Shown here: piece by piece, positions 24,089-32,077 of the stretch | Position numbering within the stretch: position 1 is the first letter of the stretch | How the letters are laid out: every line of letters starts with the position of its first letter | Assembly (NCBI RefSeq): GCF_004361735.1 | Contig: NZ_SNVV01000013.1 | Coordinates: 96,275-133,665, forward strand | Source: Azoarcus indigens | Lineage (GTDB): Bacteria; Pseudomonadota; Gammaproteobacteria; Burkholderiales; Rhodocyclaceae | Length of the DNA stretch: 37,391 nucleotides | Direction of reading: 5' to 3' | Notes under the pieces: generated by a model | Databases searched by the model: none | What the model saw: the letters and a program-made list of their open reading frames with translations, nothing else | What the model was told of the DNA's origin: nothing | Translations under genes and position numbers: made by a program

Positions 24089-25516
24089 ATGTCCCGCATG
24101 CCCTCGAATTTCTCCCACCCCCTGCTCGCCGTGTTGGCGGCCTGCGGCCTTTCCGCTTGCGCGGTCGGCCCGGATTACCGCCAGCCCGAACTCGCCACCC
24201 TGCCGGGCAGCTTCAAGCACGAAGCCGGCTGGCAGACGGTGCAGCCGCGGGAGGAGCCGGCGGCAGCCGACGAGAACGCACCCTGGTGGCAGCCCTTTGC
24301 CGATCCGACGCTGGACGCGCTGCTGCGCGAACTGGCGGCGGCCAGCCCCGGGGTTGCCCAGGCGGAGGCCCGCTATCGCCAGGCCCAGGCAGCCTTGCGC
24401 GCCACCCGCGCCGGCTTCTCGCCCACCGTGGGCGCGAGTGCGGGTGCCCGCCGCAGCAGCAGTGGTGCCGGCAGCGATGCGAGCATCGCCAATGCGCTGA
24501 CGCTGGATCTGAGTGCGAGCTGGACGCCGGACCTTTGGGGCCGGCTGCGACGCGAGGCCGAAGCCGGCCGCGCCGAGCTGCAGGCCTCTGCCGCCGACCT
24601 CGCCGCGCTGCGCCTGTCGCTGCAGGCGACGCTGGCGCAGAACTACATCCGCCTGCGCATCTTCGACCTCCAGCGCGAGCTGCTGGCGCAGACCGAGCAG
24701 GCCTACCTGCGCTCGCTGGAGCTGACGCGCAACCAGTACGACGCCGGCTTCGCCGCGCGGGCCGACGTGGTGCAGGCAGAGACGCAGCTGGAGAGCGTGC
24801 GCGCCGAGCTGCTGGACCTGGCCGGCCAGCGTGCCACGGTGGAGAACGCGGTCGCTGTGCTCGCCGGCCGTCCACCGTCTGCCCTGGACCTGGGGGCGGA
24901 TGGCAGCCTGCCGCAGCTGCCGGCAGTACCGCCGGCCATGCCCGCCAGCCTGCTCACCCGCCGGCCGGACCTGGTCGTCGCCGAACGCCGGGTGGCGGCG
25001 GCCAACGCCCGCATCGGCGTGGCCGAAGCAGCCTGGTTCCCCGAACTCACGCTCAGCCTCAGCGGCGGTTATCAGTCCGGCAGCCTGGGCCGCCTGCTGG
25101 ATGCGCCCAGCCGCGTCTGGGCGCTGGGCCCCACGCTGGCCGCCACCTTGTTCGATGGCGGCGCCCGTTCCGCCGCAGTGGAGCAGGCGGTGGCGGCGCA
25201 CGAGGAAAGCGCCGCCGCCTGGCGCGAAGCGGTGCTGGCCGCATTGCAGGAGACCGAGGACGCGCTGGCCCGTCTGCGTGCGCTGGAAGCGCTGGCGGCC
25301 CAGCAGGGCAAGGTGGTGGCGCTGGCGCAGGAGAACGAGCGCCTGGTGACCAACCGCTACCGTTCCGGCCTGGTCTCCTTCCTCGAAGTGGCGGTAGCGC
25401 AGAACACTACCCTGAGCGCCCGCCGCGCCGCGCTGGACGTCACCCGGGACCGGCTGGAGGCCAGCGTGCAACTGGTGGCTTCCCTGGGCGGCGGCTGGGC
25501 GCCGGCGCTGGAGTGA
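24089..25516 (+). CDS. Outer membrane efflux lipoprotein, NodT family
   Basis: 475 residues from the ATG at 24089; a second ATG at 24098 is equally usable and does not change the mature protein. A lipoprotein signal ends in the lipobox LSAC (Cys about residue 22) followed by AVGPDY, a hallmark of NodT/OprM-type channels. Two repeats of the outer membrane efflux domain follow (about 70-270 and 280-470), with the usual PWWQPFADPTLDALL, YDAGFAARADVVQAETQL, LLTRRPDLVVAERRVAAANARIGVAEAAWFPELTLS and RYRSGLVSFLEVAVAQ segments. It provides the exit duct for the MdtABC-like pump. This is a fourth gene not in the E. coli mdtABC operon, where TolC is encoded elsewhere. Confidence 0.93.
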   Translation: MSRMPSNFSHPLLAVLAACGLSACAVGPDYRQPELATLPGSFKHEAGWQTVQPREEPAAADENAPWWQPFADPTLDALLRELAAASPGVAQAEARYRQAQAALRATRAGFSPTVGASAGARRSSSGAGSDASIANALTLDLSASWTPDLWGRLRREAEAGRAELQASAADLAALRLSLQATLAQNYIRLRIFDLQRELLAQTEQAYLRSLELTRNQYDAGFAARADVVQAETQLESVRAELLDLAGQRATVENAVAVLAGRPPSALDLGADGSLPQLPAVPPAMPASLLTRRPDLVVAERRVAAANARIGVAEAAWFPELTLSLSGGYQSGSLGRLLDAPSRVWALGPTLAATLFDGGARSAAVEQAVAAHEESAAAWREAVLAALQETEDALARLRALEALAAQQGKVVALAQENERLVTNRYRSGLVSFLEVAVAQNTTLSARRAALDVTRDRLEASVQLVASLGGGWAPALE

Positions 25517-25549
25517 AGGGGCGCTGCTGAAGGGCCGCCGGCAGGGGCA

Positions 25550-25570
25550 GGGCGGGGCTGCTGTCCGCCC
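25550..25570. terminator. Weak hairpin between the efflux and AraC genes
   Basis: GGGCGG (25550-25555) and CCGCCC (25565-25570) form a six-base stem in the 167-base gap between converging genes. There is no T-run on either side, so termination here is uncertain. Confidence 0.3.
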
Positions 25571-25683
25571 GGCCTTGGGCTGGATGCGCAGGATGATCTC
25601 CCGCACGGGGCGCTGGCGGCCGGGCTCGGGCAGAAGCGCCTCCATCGGGAGCGGGGAGGCGCCGGTCTTGCGCGCAGGCCTGC

Positions 25684-26715
25684 TCAGCCCAGCGCCGTCT
25701 GCCTCGCCTGCCGGGGGCTGCAGCCGAAGCAGCGCTTGAAGGCGGTGGCGAAGTTGTTGGCCGAGTTGTAGCCGGCGATTTCCGCCGCGACCGCTACGCT
25801 GGCGCCCCGGCGCAATTCCCGGTAAGCCTTTTCCAGCCGCAACTCCCTCAGCCGCTCGAATACCGTGCAGCCCCAGGCGCGCTTGGCCAGCGCTTGCAGC
25901 GTGGTGGGATTGCTGCCGACCTGGCGGGCGATCTCGCTCATGTTCAGTTCTTCGCTGTCGCCTTCCATCAACAGCGCCTCCAGCAGGGCGAGGCGGCGGC
26001 GTTCGCCACTGGTGAAGATCCCGCCGGCGGGCGTGGTCCCATGGGCGCTGACCGCGCCCAGCGCCTCGACCGCGAGCTCTATGCACTGCGCCTCCAGCCG
26101 CAGGCGCTGCAGCCCCGGCAAATAGGGTGCCGGCTCCAGGATGGCGCAGGCCAGCGCACGCGCGCGCGCCGACACCGTCCATTGCTGGCTGGCAAGATGC
26201 TGCCGGGTGAAGGCCCGCAGGGTCGCATGGGCGGCGCACTCATCGAAGCCGCCGCCGCTCTCCAGCCATTCGGGCATCAGCGTCAGGCTGACCTTGCGTT
26301 CGTCCCGGCCACGCTGCCAGCGGCGGCTGAATTCCCCCTGCTCGGCGAGGTTCACCAGCGCGCCGCGTGAGCGGGCGCCCGGATCCGGGCTGCGCGGCCC
26401 GAGCAGGAAGCGGTGCGGACCGAAGGAGAGGTCGGTGGCGCCGCCGACCACCACCACGATCTTGATCGCCGGGTTCAGCGTGTTGCGGGTGCGCATGTCG
26501 TGCAGATCGTGGCCGGCGGCGGCATGCAGGATCAGCCCGGGGCGCAGCTGCAGGGTGTCGAAGCGGCCTTGCAGCACCGGCTGGTCGGGATCGGGCGCCA
26601 CATCCTCGAAGGTATAGCCGCCACCCAGCAGCCTGGCGGAGCGGACCAGATCGCTTGGCGTGACCCGACGTTCCTCGGCGAGGAAAAGTTTCCCGCTCGC
26701 TTTTCCCGCAGACAT
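25684..26715 (-). CDS. AraC-family regulator, PchR-like
   Basis: 343 residues from the ATG at 26715. The C-terminal 100 residues form the double helix-turn-helix: first helix pair NMSEIARQVGSNPTTLQALAKRAWG, second AVAAEIAGYNSANNFATAFKRCFGCSPRQAR, the latter matching the AraC signature. The N-terminal 230 residues resemble the PchR group of siderophore-sensing activators. It is divergent from a FepA/CirA-like receptor gene with 115 bases between the starts and a Fur box in that gap. This arrangement parallels bfeR-bfeA and pchR-fptA, where iron starvation derepresses the regulator and ferri-siderophore turns it into an activator. Confidence 0.88.
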   Translation of the reverse strand: MSAGKASGKLFLAEERRVTPSDLVRSARLLGGGYTFEDVAPDPDQPVLQGRFDTLQLRPGLILHAAAGHDLHDMRTRNTLNPAIKIVVVVGGATDLSFGPHRFLLGPRSPDPGARSRGALVNLAEQGEFSRRWQRGRDERKVSLTLMPEWLESGGGFDECAAHATLRAFTRQHLASQQWTVSARARALACAILEPAPYLPGLQRLRLEAQCIELAVEALGAVSAHGTTPAGGIFTSGERRRLALLEALLMEGDSEELNMSEIARQVGSNPTTLQALAKRAWGCTVFERLRELRLEKAYRELRRGASVAVAAEIAGYNSANNFATAFKRCFGCSPRQARQTALG

Positions 26716-26777
26716 TTCCCTTTCTCCCGCAGAGATCGCCCGTACGGCCCGATGCCATACTTTCGGCTGATTTTGGA

Positions 26778-26796
26778 AACAAGAATCATTCCTATT
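26778..26796. promoter_or_regulatory. Fur box between the AraC regulator and the receptor
   Basis: AACAAGAATCATTCCTATT (26778-26796) matches the Fur consensus around the core AATCATT. On the other strand it reads GGAATGATTCTTG, the common proteobacterial form. It lies in the only AT-rich part of the 115-base divergent region, where it could repress both genes. Confidence 0.72.
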
Positions 26797-26830
26797 GTAG
26801 GGTTAATCAGCCTGTTCTGTGGAGAGTTCC

Positions 26831-28834
26831 GTGAGCGTCCGTATTTCCCATCCCCCACTCCTGCTACGCCCCCTGGCGACGCTGCTGTGCGGCTTCTGCA
26901 CCCTGCCGGCGCTGGCCGCAGACGACCAGACCCTGGACACGGTGGTGGTGACCGCCTCGTCCACCGAGCAGACCCTGCGCGACGCCCCGGCCAGCATCAG
27001 CGTGATCACCAGCGAGGAGATCGCGAAGCGGCCAGTGCAGGAACTGGCAGAGTTGTTGGGCACGGTGGAAGGAGTGACGCTGAGCCGCAATGGCAACCTG
27101 GTGCCTGGTGTGCAGATTCGCGGCCTGGGCCAGGCTTACACGTTGATGCTCATAGACGGCAAGCGCGTCAATTCCAGCAACGCGGTGTTTCGCGGCAACG
27201 ACTACGACACCGGCTGGGTGCCGGCCTCCGAGATCGAGCGCATTGAAGTGGTCCGCGGGCCGATGTCCTCCCTTTACGGGTCGGACGCCATCGGTGGCGT
27301 GGTGAACATCATTACCCGCAAGATCGGCAAGACTTGGCGGGGCTCAGTGAAGGCGGATGCCGTTGTTCAGGAGGATGCGGACGCCGGCAACGCCTTCATC
27401 ACCAGCGCGAGCGTCAGCGGTCCGCTGATCGCCGATGTGCTCGGGCTGCGGCTGTCCGGGGGCTACGACAAGCGAGAGGCGGATGACAGCAATATCAACG
27501 ATCCGGGAATCAACGGTACCCAATCGGGTTTCCCCAAGGTTGAAAACCGCCAGTTCAGCGGTGCGTTGAACTGGAGACCGGTCGATGGTCACGAAGTGGG
27601 GCTGACCTACGACCGCAACCGCCGCAACCATGATGGTTTCATCCTCGAGCGCGAAGCCAGTTCCTTGAGCCACAGTGGCCGCTACGGTTTCGGTACGTCG
27701 GACATTACTTTCAACTACGACGAGACCCGCAACCAGACTGGCACGGTGACCGGGCAGAAGAACCCGAACAAGGCCACCAGCCTGAGTCTGGATGGAAAAC
27801 TGGTGCTGCCCTGGGAGGCTGCGAGTCAACTGCTGACCCTGGGTGGCGAGTTGCGTCGCGAAAACCTGCGCGATCGCGCCAATCTCGCCGGCTTGCCGGG
27901 TACTGCCGGCTATGGGACCGATCCAGAAGCGGAGGTCTCCCAATACGCCTTGTTCATCGAGGATGAATTCACCCTCCGTGACGATCTCAAGCTGACGCTG
28001 GGTAACCGATTCGACCACCATGAGAACTTCGGTGGCCATAACAGCCCGCGCGCCTATGTGGTCTATCACGCCACCGAGTCAGTGAGCTTCAAGGCCGGCT
28101 GGGCGCGCGCTTTCCGTGCGCCGACGCTGCTGCAGGGCAGCCCGAACTGGGGTTCGGTCTCCTGCGGCAGCGCGGTCACCGGCTGCTACATCATCGGCAG
28201 CGAGGACATCAAGCCGGAAACCAGCACCAGCAAGGAACTCGGCGTGCAGTTCGATTTCGGCAAGGTGGGCGGCGGCATCACGCTGTTCCACAACAAGATC
28301 AAGGACATGATCGACATCACCAACCGTACCTCCAACGTCGCGCTGGCGCCGACCTATGCCAACTTCGTTGGTTACCTGCCCGACGGCCGACCGATCTTCG
28401 CCTACCAGAACATCAACAGCGTGACGACCAAGGGTGTGGAAACCAGCTTCCGCGCCGAGCTGTCGCCGCAATGGTCCATGCGGGCGAATTACACCTATAC
28501 CGACGCCAAGAACACCAGCGGCGTACGCGACATTCCCATGGTCTATCGCCCGCGGCACTCGGCCAACCTGGGCGCGGACTGGAAGCCGGACGACAACTGG
28601 TCGCTCAACGCCACTGCGCGGTATTCAGGGAGCCAATACATCAGTGTCTCCAATAACCTGAAGAAATCCGCCTACGGCGTGGTGGACCTCAGCGCCGCCT
28701 ACCGCATCAACAAGATGCTCACTGTCCGCGCCGGCGTCCTGAACCTGGGCGACGAGGGCGAGAACCGCGACGTCTCCACTGACTTCAACGAGGAAGGCCG
28801 GCGCTATTTCGTGTCGCTGGCGGCAGACTTCTGA
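26831..28834 (+). CDS. TonB-dependent receptor, FepA/CirA (catecholate) type
   Basis: 667 residues if begun at the GTG at 26831, which has GGAGAG at 26821-26826. A GTG at 26819 would add four residues and has no ribosome site. The signal peptide ends PALA-ADD. A TonB box (TLDTVVVTAS) follows, then the plug (RDAPASISVITSEEIAKRP, VPGVQIRGLGQAYTLMLIDGKRV, ASEIERIEVVRGPMSSLYGSDAIGG) and a barrel ending FVSLAADF. There is no STN domain, so regulation runs through the divergent AraC protein and Fur. The barrel includes the CGSAVTGC loop near residue 440 that probably forms a disulfide. Parts of the gene (27300-28000) look lower in GC than the neighbours. The ligand is probably a catecholate siderophore. 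Confidence 0.9.
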   Translation: MSVRISHPPLLLRPLATLLCGFCTLPALAADDQTLDTVVVTASSTEQTLRDAPASISVITSEEIAKRPVQELAELLGTVEGVTLSRNGNLVPGVQIRGLGQAYTLMLIDGKRVNSSNAVFRGNDYDTGWVPASEIERIEVVRGPMSSLYGSDAIGGVVNIITRKIGKTWRGSVKADAVVQEDADAGNAFITSASVSGPLIADVLGLRLSGGYDKREADDSNINDPGINGTQSGFPKVENRQFSGALNWRPVDGHEVGLTYDRNRRNHDGFILEREASSLSHSGRYGFGTSDITFNYDETRNQTGTVTGQKNPNKATSLSLDGKLVLPWEAASQLLTLGGELRRENLRDRANLAGLPGTAGYGTDPEAEVSQYALFIEDEFTLRDDLKLTLGNRFDHHENFGGHNSPRAYVVYHATESVSFKAGWARAFRAPTLLQGSPNWGSVSCGSAVTGCYIIGSEDIKPETSTSKELGVQFDFGKVGGGITLFHNKIKDMIDITNRTSNVALAPTYANFVGYLPDGRPIFAYQNINSVTTKGVETSFRAELSPQWSMRANYTYTDAKNTSGVRDIPMVYRPRHSANLGADWKPDDNWSLNATARYSGSQYISVSNNLKKSAYGVVDLSAAYRINKMLTVRAGVLNLGDEGENRDVSTDFNEEGRRYFVSLAADF

Positions 28835-29174
28835 CCCCAGGCTTGCTGGCATCGCGAACTCGGCGAGGGCGCCCCGGTCGACAGCAGGCCGGGGCGTTGC
28901 CGTTCATGGAGGAGACCGCGCAGGTGGGCCACGAGCCCGAATCGCGCACCGTGATCGCACGTGCCGGCCGGGGAGGGGAGGGCGGACAGCCCGGGAAAAG
29001 GGACGGCGTCATTGCCCGGTCCCGGCGCTCCGGGCACAATGGCGGAATTCCTATTTTTCTAAGCCGGAAGATAGAGATGCACGCACACTCCGTACTTCCG
29101 GACCCCCGACAGCTGGAGACTTGCCAGGCCAATTCTGGCGATGCTTGTTTGTTGTTTGATCACGGGAGATACCG
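28835..29174. other. Intergenic region before the azurin gene
   Basis: 340 bases. A hairpin GCCCCGG (28871-28877) with CCGGGGC (28889-28895) could end the receptor transcript but lacks a T-run. A second dyad is TGCCCGG (29013-29019) with CCGGGCA (29030-29036), and a T-rich stretch lies at 29052-29060. The dyad at 29064-29101 is listed separately. An open frame here (28843-29178) has Arg/Gly-rich composition and no homology that I can see. Confidence 0.5.
29064..29101. repeat. Spaced inverted repeat upstream of azurin
   Basis: CCGGAAG (29064-29070) and CTTCCGG (29095-29101), 24 bases apart, about 75 bases before the azurin start. It could be a binding site for a dimeric regulator. I see no ANR/FNR consensus (TTGAT-N4-ATCAA) in this leader. 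Confidence 0.3.
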
Positions 29175-29627
29175 ATGAAAATGAAGGTGAAGGGAATTGT
29201 TGCTGCCGCCATCCTCTCCGCTGCCGCAGTGCCGGCGTGGGCCGCGACGTGCGAAGCCACGGTGGAAGGCAACGACGCCATGCAGTTCAACGTCAAGGAA
29301 ATCACCGTAGACAAGAGCTGCAAGAAGTTCACCGTGCACCTGAAGCACACCGGCAAGCTCGCCAAGGCGGCGATGGGTCACAACCTCGTCATCGCCAAGA
29401 CTGCCGACCTGCAGGGCATCGCCACCGATGGTGCCGCTGCCGGTCCGGCCAAGGACTATGTCAAGGATGGCGACGCCCGTGTCATCGCCCACACCAAGCT
29501 GATCGGCGGTGGCGAAAGCGACTCCGTCAGCTTCGACGTGTCCGCGCTGAAGGCCGGTGAGTCCTACAGCTACTTCTGCTCCTTCCCCGGCCACTGGGCC
29601 GTCATGAAGGGCGCGATCAAGTTCTGA
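29175..29627 (+). CDS. azu: Azurin, periplasmic type 1 copper protein
   Basis: 150 residues with a signal peptide (1-23, PAWA) and a mature protein of 127 residues starting ATCEATV. The type 1 copper ligands are all there: His in MGHNLVI (mature His46 equivalent), then Cys, His and Met in [14 protein letters not shown]. The disulfide cysteines near mature positions 3 and 26 are also present. Azurin carries single electrons between periplasmic or membrane redox enzymes such as cytochromes and nitrite reductase. The start has GGGAGA nearby (29163-29168). It appears to be a single-gene unit with its own terminator. Codon use looks less GC-extreme, as often in highly expressed genes. Confidence 0.96.
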   Translation: MKMKVKGIVAAAILSAAAVPAWAATCEATVEGNDAMQFNVKEITVDKSCKKFTVHLKHTGKLAKAAMGHNLVIAKTADLQGIATDGAAAGPAKDYVKDGDARVIAHTKLIGGGESDSVSFDVSALKAGESYSYFCSFPGHWAVMKGAIKF

Positions 29628-29636
29628 TCGTCTCCG

Positions 29637-29693
29637 GGCACGGCCGCCAGCGGTCGTGCCTACCCGTTCCGGCGCGCCGGCATGGCGCGCCGG
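29637..29693 (+). terminator. Tandem hairpins after azurin
   Basis: First hairpin: GGCACG-G-CCGC (29637-29647), loop CA, GCGG-T-CGTGCC (29650-29660), 11 pairs including one G-U. Second: CCGGCGCGCC (29669-29678), a five-base loop and GGCGCGCCGG (29684-29693), a perfect ten-base stem. Neither has a T-run; together they probably end or protect the azurin transcript. Confidence 0.6.
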
Positions 29694-29788
29694 ATACGGC
29701 GGCGCCCGGACTCTGCGGCATGCTCCCTAGGCGAGCGCTGCCGGGGTCTAAGACGCTCACGTTCCGTTTCCTGTCCGGAGGTATGTGA

Positions 29789-30928
29789 ATGCGCTTCAAG
29801 CGTCTTGCGACCGTGGCGGCTGCCTGTATGGCGAGCCTGTGCGGCGCGCTGGGAATGGTTGCCACGGCTCATGCCGAACCCCCCATCAAGATCGGCCAAT
29901 CGGTTGTGCTGAGCGGTCCGCAGGCGGCCAATGGCCTGCTCTACTCCCAGGGCATCAAGGTTCATCTCGACGCCATCAATGCCGCCGGCGGTGTGGGCGG
30001 GCGAAAGATCGAACTCATCACCCTGGACGACGGCTACGATCCTGCCCGCTGCAAGGCCAACACCAAGCAGCTGCTCGAACAGGACAAAGTCATCGCCCTT
30101 TTCGGTTATACCGGCTCGCCCGCCATTGTGGCCTGCGCGCCGATGGCGGAGGCGGCCAAGGTGCCGATGATTTCGCCGGTCAGCGGCACGCCGGAACTGC
30201 AGGAGCACGCCGGCCGCTACCTCTTCTTCACCCGCGCCAGTTTCCGCGACGAACTGCGGGCGATGATCGACTACCTCACCACCACCGGCATCACCTCCTA
30301 CGGGGTGACGCTGCAGGATGACTCTTTCGGCCATTCGGCGCTGAAGATCGTCGAGGAGCTGCTGGCCGAGCGCAAGCTGCCACCCCCGGTTTCCGCCCCG
30401 GTGGCCCAGCAGACCTACGAAGCCGGCGCCAGCGCCGCGGCCATCTCCAAGGCGGCGCCGCAGGCGGTGATCCTTGCCACCGGCGGCAAGGCCTCGGTCA
30501 ACTTCATCCGCGACTACCTCAAGACCGGCAAGCGTGCCCAGTTTCTCGGCCTCTCCGTCGTCAGCAGCAACCAGCTGGTGCAGGAACTCGGCAAGGACGC
30601 CGACGGCATCATCGTCACCCAGGTGGTGCCGTCCCCCTGGGCCAGGAAAACGCAGATCGTGCGCGACTTCTACCGCGAGCTAGGCGAGCGCAAGGACGTG
30701 GAGATCAGCTATTTCACGCTGGAAGGCTACATCGCCGCCCGGGTGCTGGTGGAAGCGGTGCGCCGCGCCGGGCCGGACGTGACGTCCGAGCGGCTGGTAC
30801 AGGCGATGGAAAGCATGCGCAAGCTCAGCCTGGGCGGTTATGAAGTGAACTTCGGGCCTGGCGTGCGTGCCGGTTCCAGCTATGTGGATCTCTCGATGGT
30901 GCGCTCCGACGGTCGCTACGTGCAGTAG
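29789..30928 (+). CDS. ABC transporter substrate-binding protein, branched-chain amino acid (LivJ/Peripla_BP_6) type
   Basis: 379 residues with CGGAGGT eight bases before the ATG. The signal peptide ends ATAHA-EPP at about residue 29. The mature protein opens IKIGQSVVLSGPQAANGLLYSQGIKVHLDAINAAGGVGGRKIELITLDDGYDP, the usual first lobe of Leu/Ile/Val-type binding proteins, and the second lobe ends with VNFGPGVRAGSSYVDLSMV. Two Cys in lobe 1 (PARCKAN and VACAPM) could form the fold's disulfide. No permease or ATPase genes of the Liv type are near. It could feed a transporter encoded elsewhere or act as a sensor; many betaproteobacteria have families of orphan proteins of this kind. The ligand cannot be assigned. 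Confidence 0.88.
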   Translation: MRFKRLATVAAACMASLCGALGMVATAHAEPPIKIGQSVVLSGPQAANGLLYSQGIKVHLDAINAAGGVGGRKIELITLDDGYDPARCKANTKQLLEQDKVIALFGYTGSPAIVACAPMAEAAKVPMISPVSGTPELQEHAGRYLFFTRASFRDELRAMIDYLTTTGITSYGVTLQDDSFGHSALKIVEELLAERKLPPPVSAPVAQQTYEAGASAAAISKAAPQAVILATGGKASVNFIRDYLKTGKRAQFLGLSVVSSNQLVQELGKDADGIIVTQVVPSPWARKTQIVRDFYRELGERKDVEISYFTLEGYIAARVLVEAVRRAGPDVTSERLVQAMESMRKLSLGGYEVNFGPGVRAGSSYVDLSMVRSDGRYVQ

Positions 30929-30955
30929 CGGCTGAATCGTCCGCACGCCATGCGC

Positions 30956-30998
30956 CGAGGGGCGGCTTCCCGACAGGGCGCCGCCCCTCGCTGTTTCG
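30956..30998 (+). terminator. Rho-independent terminator after the binding-protein gene
   Basis: CGAGGGGCGGC (30956-30966) and GCCGCCCCTCG (30980-30990) form a perfect 11-base stem with a 13-base loop, followed by CTGTTTCG. It starts 28 bases after the stop codon. Confidence 0.75.
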
Positions 30999-31097
30999 TG
31001 TGCTTGCATTCACGTCCGGAATTGAAGCGGATAATCCCGGCTGCATTGCCGTCCGGCATGCCCGCTGCGATACGGAATCAATTCCAGGAGGAAGACC

Positions 31098-31805
31098 ATG
31101 CAAGCTGCCATCCCCTTGCGCCCGTTCGTCCGGCGCAGTCTGCTTGCCGCGCTGTTCGCCGGCCTGATGCCGGCCGCGGCGCTGGCCCAGTTCTCGCTGC
31201 CGCCCTTGCCCTATGCACCCAGCGCGCTGGAGCCGCACGTGGATACCGCCACCATGGAGATCCACCACGGCCGCCATCACAAGGCTTATGTGGACAACCT
31301 GAACGCCCAGGCCAAGAACATCCCGGAGCTGGCCGGCATGTCGCTGGAGGCCATCCAGGGACAGATCTCCAAGTATCCGGTGGCGGTGCGCAACAACGGC
31401 GGCGGCCACTACAACCATGACTTCTTCTGGACCATCATGGCGCCGGCCGACCAGGCAGGCCAGCCGAGTGCGGCGCTGGAAACCGCCATCGCCCGCGACT
31501 TCGGTTCCATGGACGAGATGAAGAAGCGCTTCAACGAAGCCGCGCTGACCCGCTTCGGTTCCGGCTGGGCGTGGCTGATCGTGACGCCGGAGAAGAAGCT
31601 GGCGATCACCTCCACCCCCAACCAGGACAACCCGCTGATGGATCTGCCGGAGATACAGCGCGGCACGCCGGTACTGGGGCTGGACGTATGGGAGCACGCC
31701 TACTACCTCAAGTACCAGAACAAGCGGGCGGACTACGCCACCAACTGGTGGAACGTGGTGAACTGGAAGGAAGTGAGCCGCCGCTACGATGCGGCGCTGA
31801 AGTAA
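31098..31805 (+). CDS. Exported Fe/Mn-family superoxide dismutase
   Basis: 235 residues with AGGAGGA six bases before the ATG. Unlike cytoplasmic SodA/SodB (about 200 residues) it begins with a signal peptide (1-30: twin Arg-free n-region, hydrophobic core LLAALFAGLMPAAALA). The enzyme follows: FSLPPLPYAPSALEPH, metal ligands in IHHGRHHKAYV and GGHYNHDFFW, then GSGWAWLI and LDVWEHAYYLKYQNKR (Asp and His ligands). GGH before YNH and NQDNPLM later are features of Mn-type enzymes, so Mn or cambialistic metal use is likely. It would convert superoxide to peroxide in the periplasm. It is a single-gene unit closed by a strong terminator. Confidence 0.92.
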   Translation: MQAAIPLRPFVRRSLLAALFAGLMPAAALAQFSLPPLPYAPSALEPHVDTATMEIHHGRHHKAYVDNLNAQAKNIPELAGMSLEAIQGQISKYPVAVRNNGGGHYNHDFFWTIMAPADQAGQPSAALETAIARDFGSMDEMKKRFNEAALTRFGSGWAWLIVTPEKKLAITSTPNQDNPLMDLPEIQRGTPVLGLDVWEHAYYLKYQNKRADYATNWWNVVNWKEVSRRYDAALK

Positions 31806-31821
31806 CACGCGCCCCGCGAAG

Positions 31822-31866
31822 CGCGCTGCCGCCGGCGCGGCTACCGGCGGCAGCGCGTTTCTTGTT
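31822..31866 (+). terminator. Rho-independent terminator after the superoxide dismutase
   Basis: CGCGCTGCCGCCGG (31822-31835) and CCGGCGGCAGCGCG (31844-31857) form a perfect 14-base stem with an eight-base loop, followed by TTTCTTGTT. Confidence 0.9.
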
Positions 31867-32077
31867 CCGTGCCGACGCCAGCCCGGCAATCCACGGGACC
31901 CACTCTCCAGACCCGCTACATCAGCTTCCCTGCCCCCAGGCTCGCAAGTGGGGGCCACGCACGCGATCTGAAGGACGGCATGGGACCAGTCTGCTGCCCT
32001 GGCGGCGGCGGTGGCGGGGCCTGGGAGCCGCGTGGATCAGGACCCGGTCAGCGCCATCCCAGCCGTTCTCACGCAGC

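Noticed and set aside
28843-29178. Open frame of 111 residues between the receptor and azurin
   Set aside because: Arg/Gly/Pro-rich, no ribosome site, no recognisable motif, and it spans the azurin leader.
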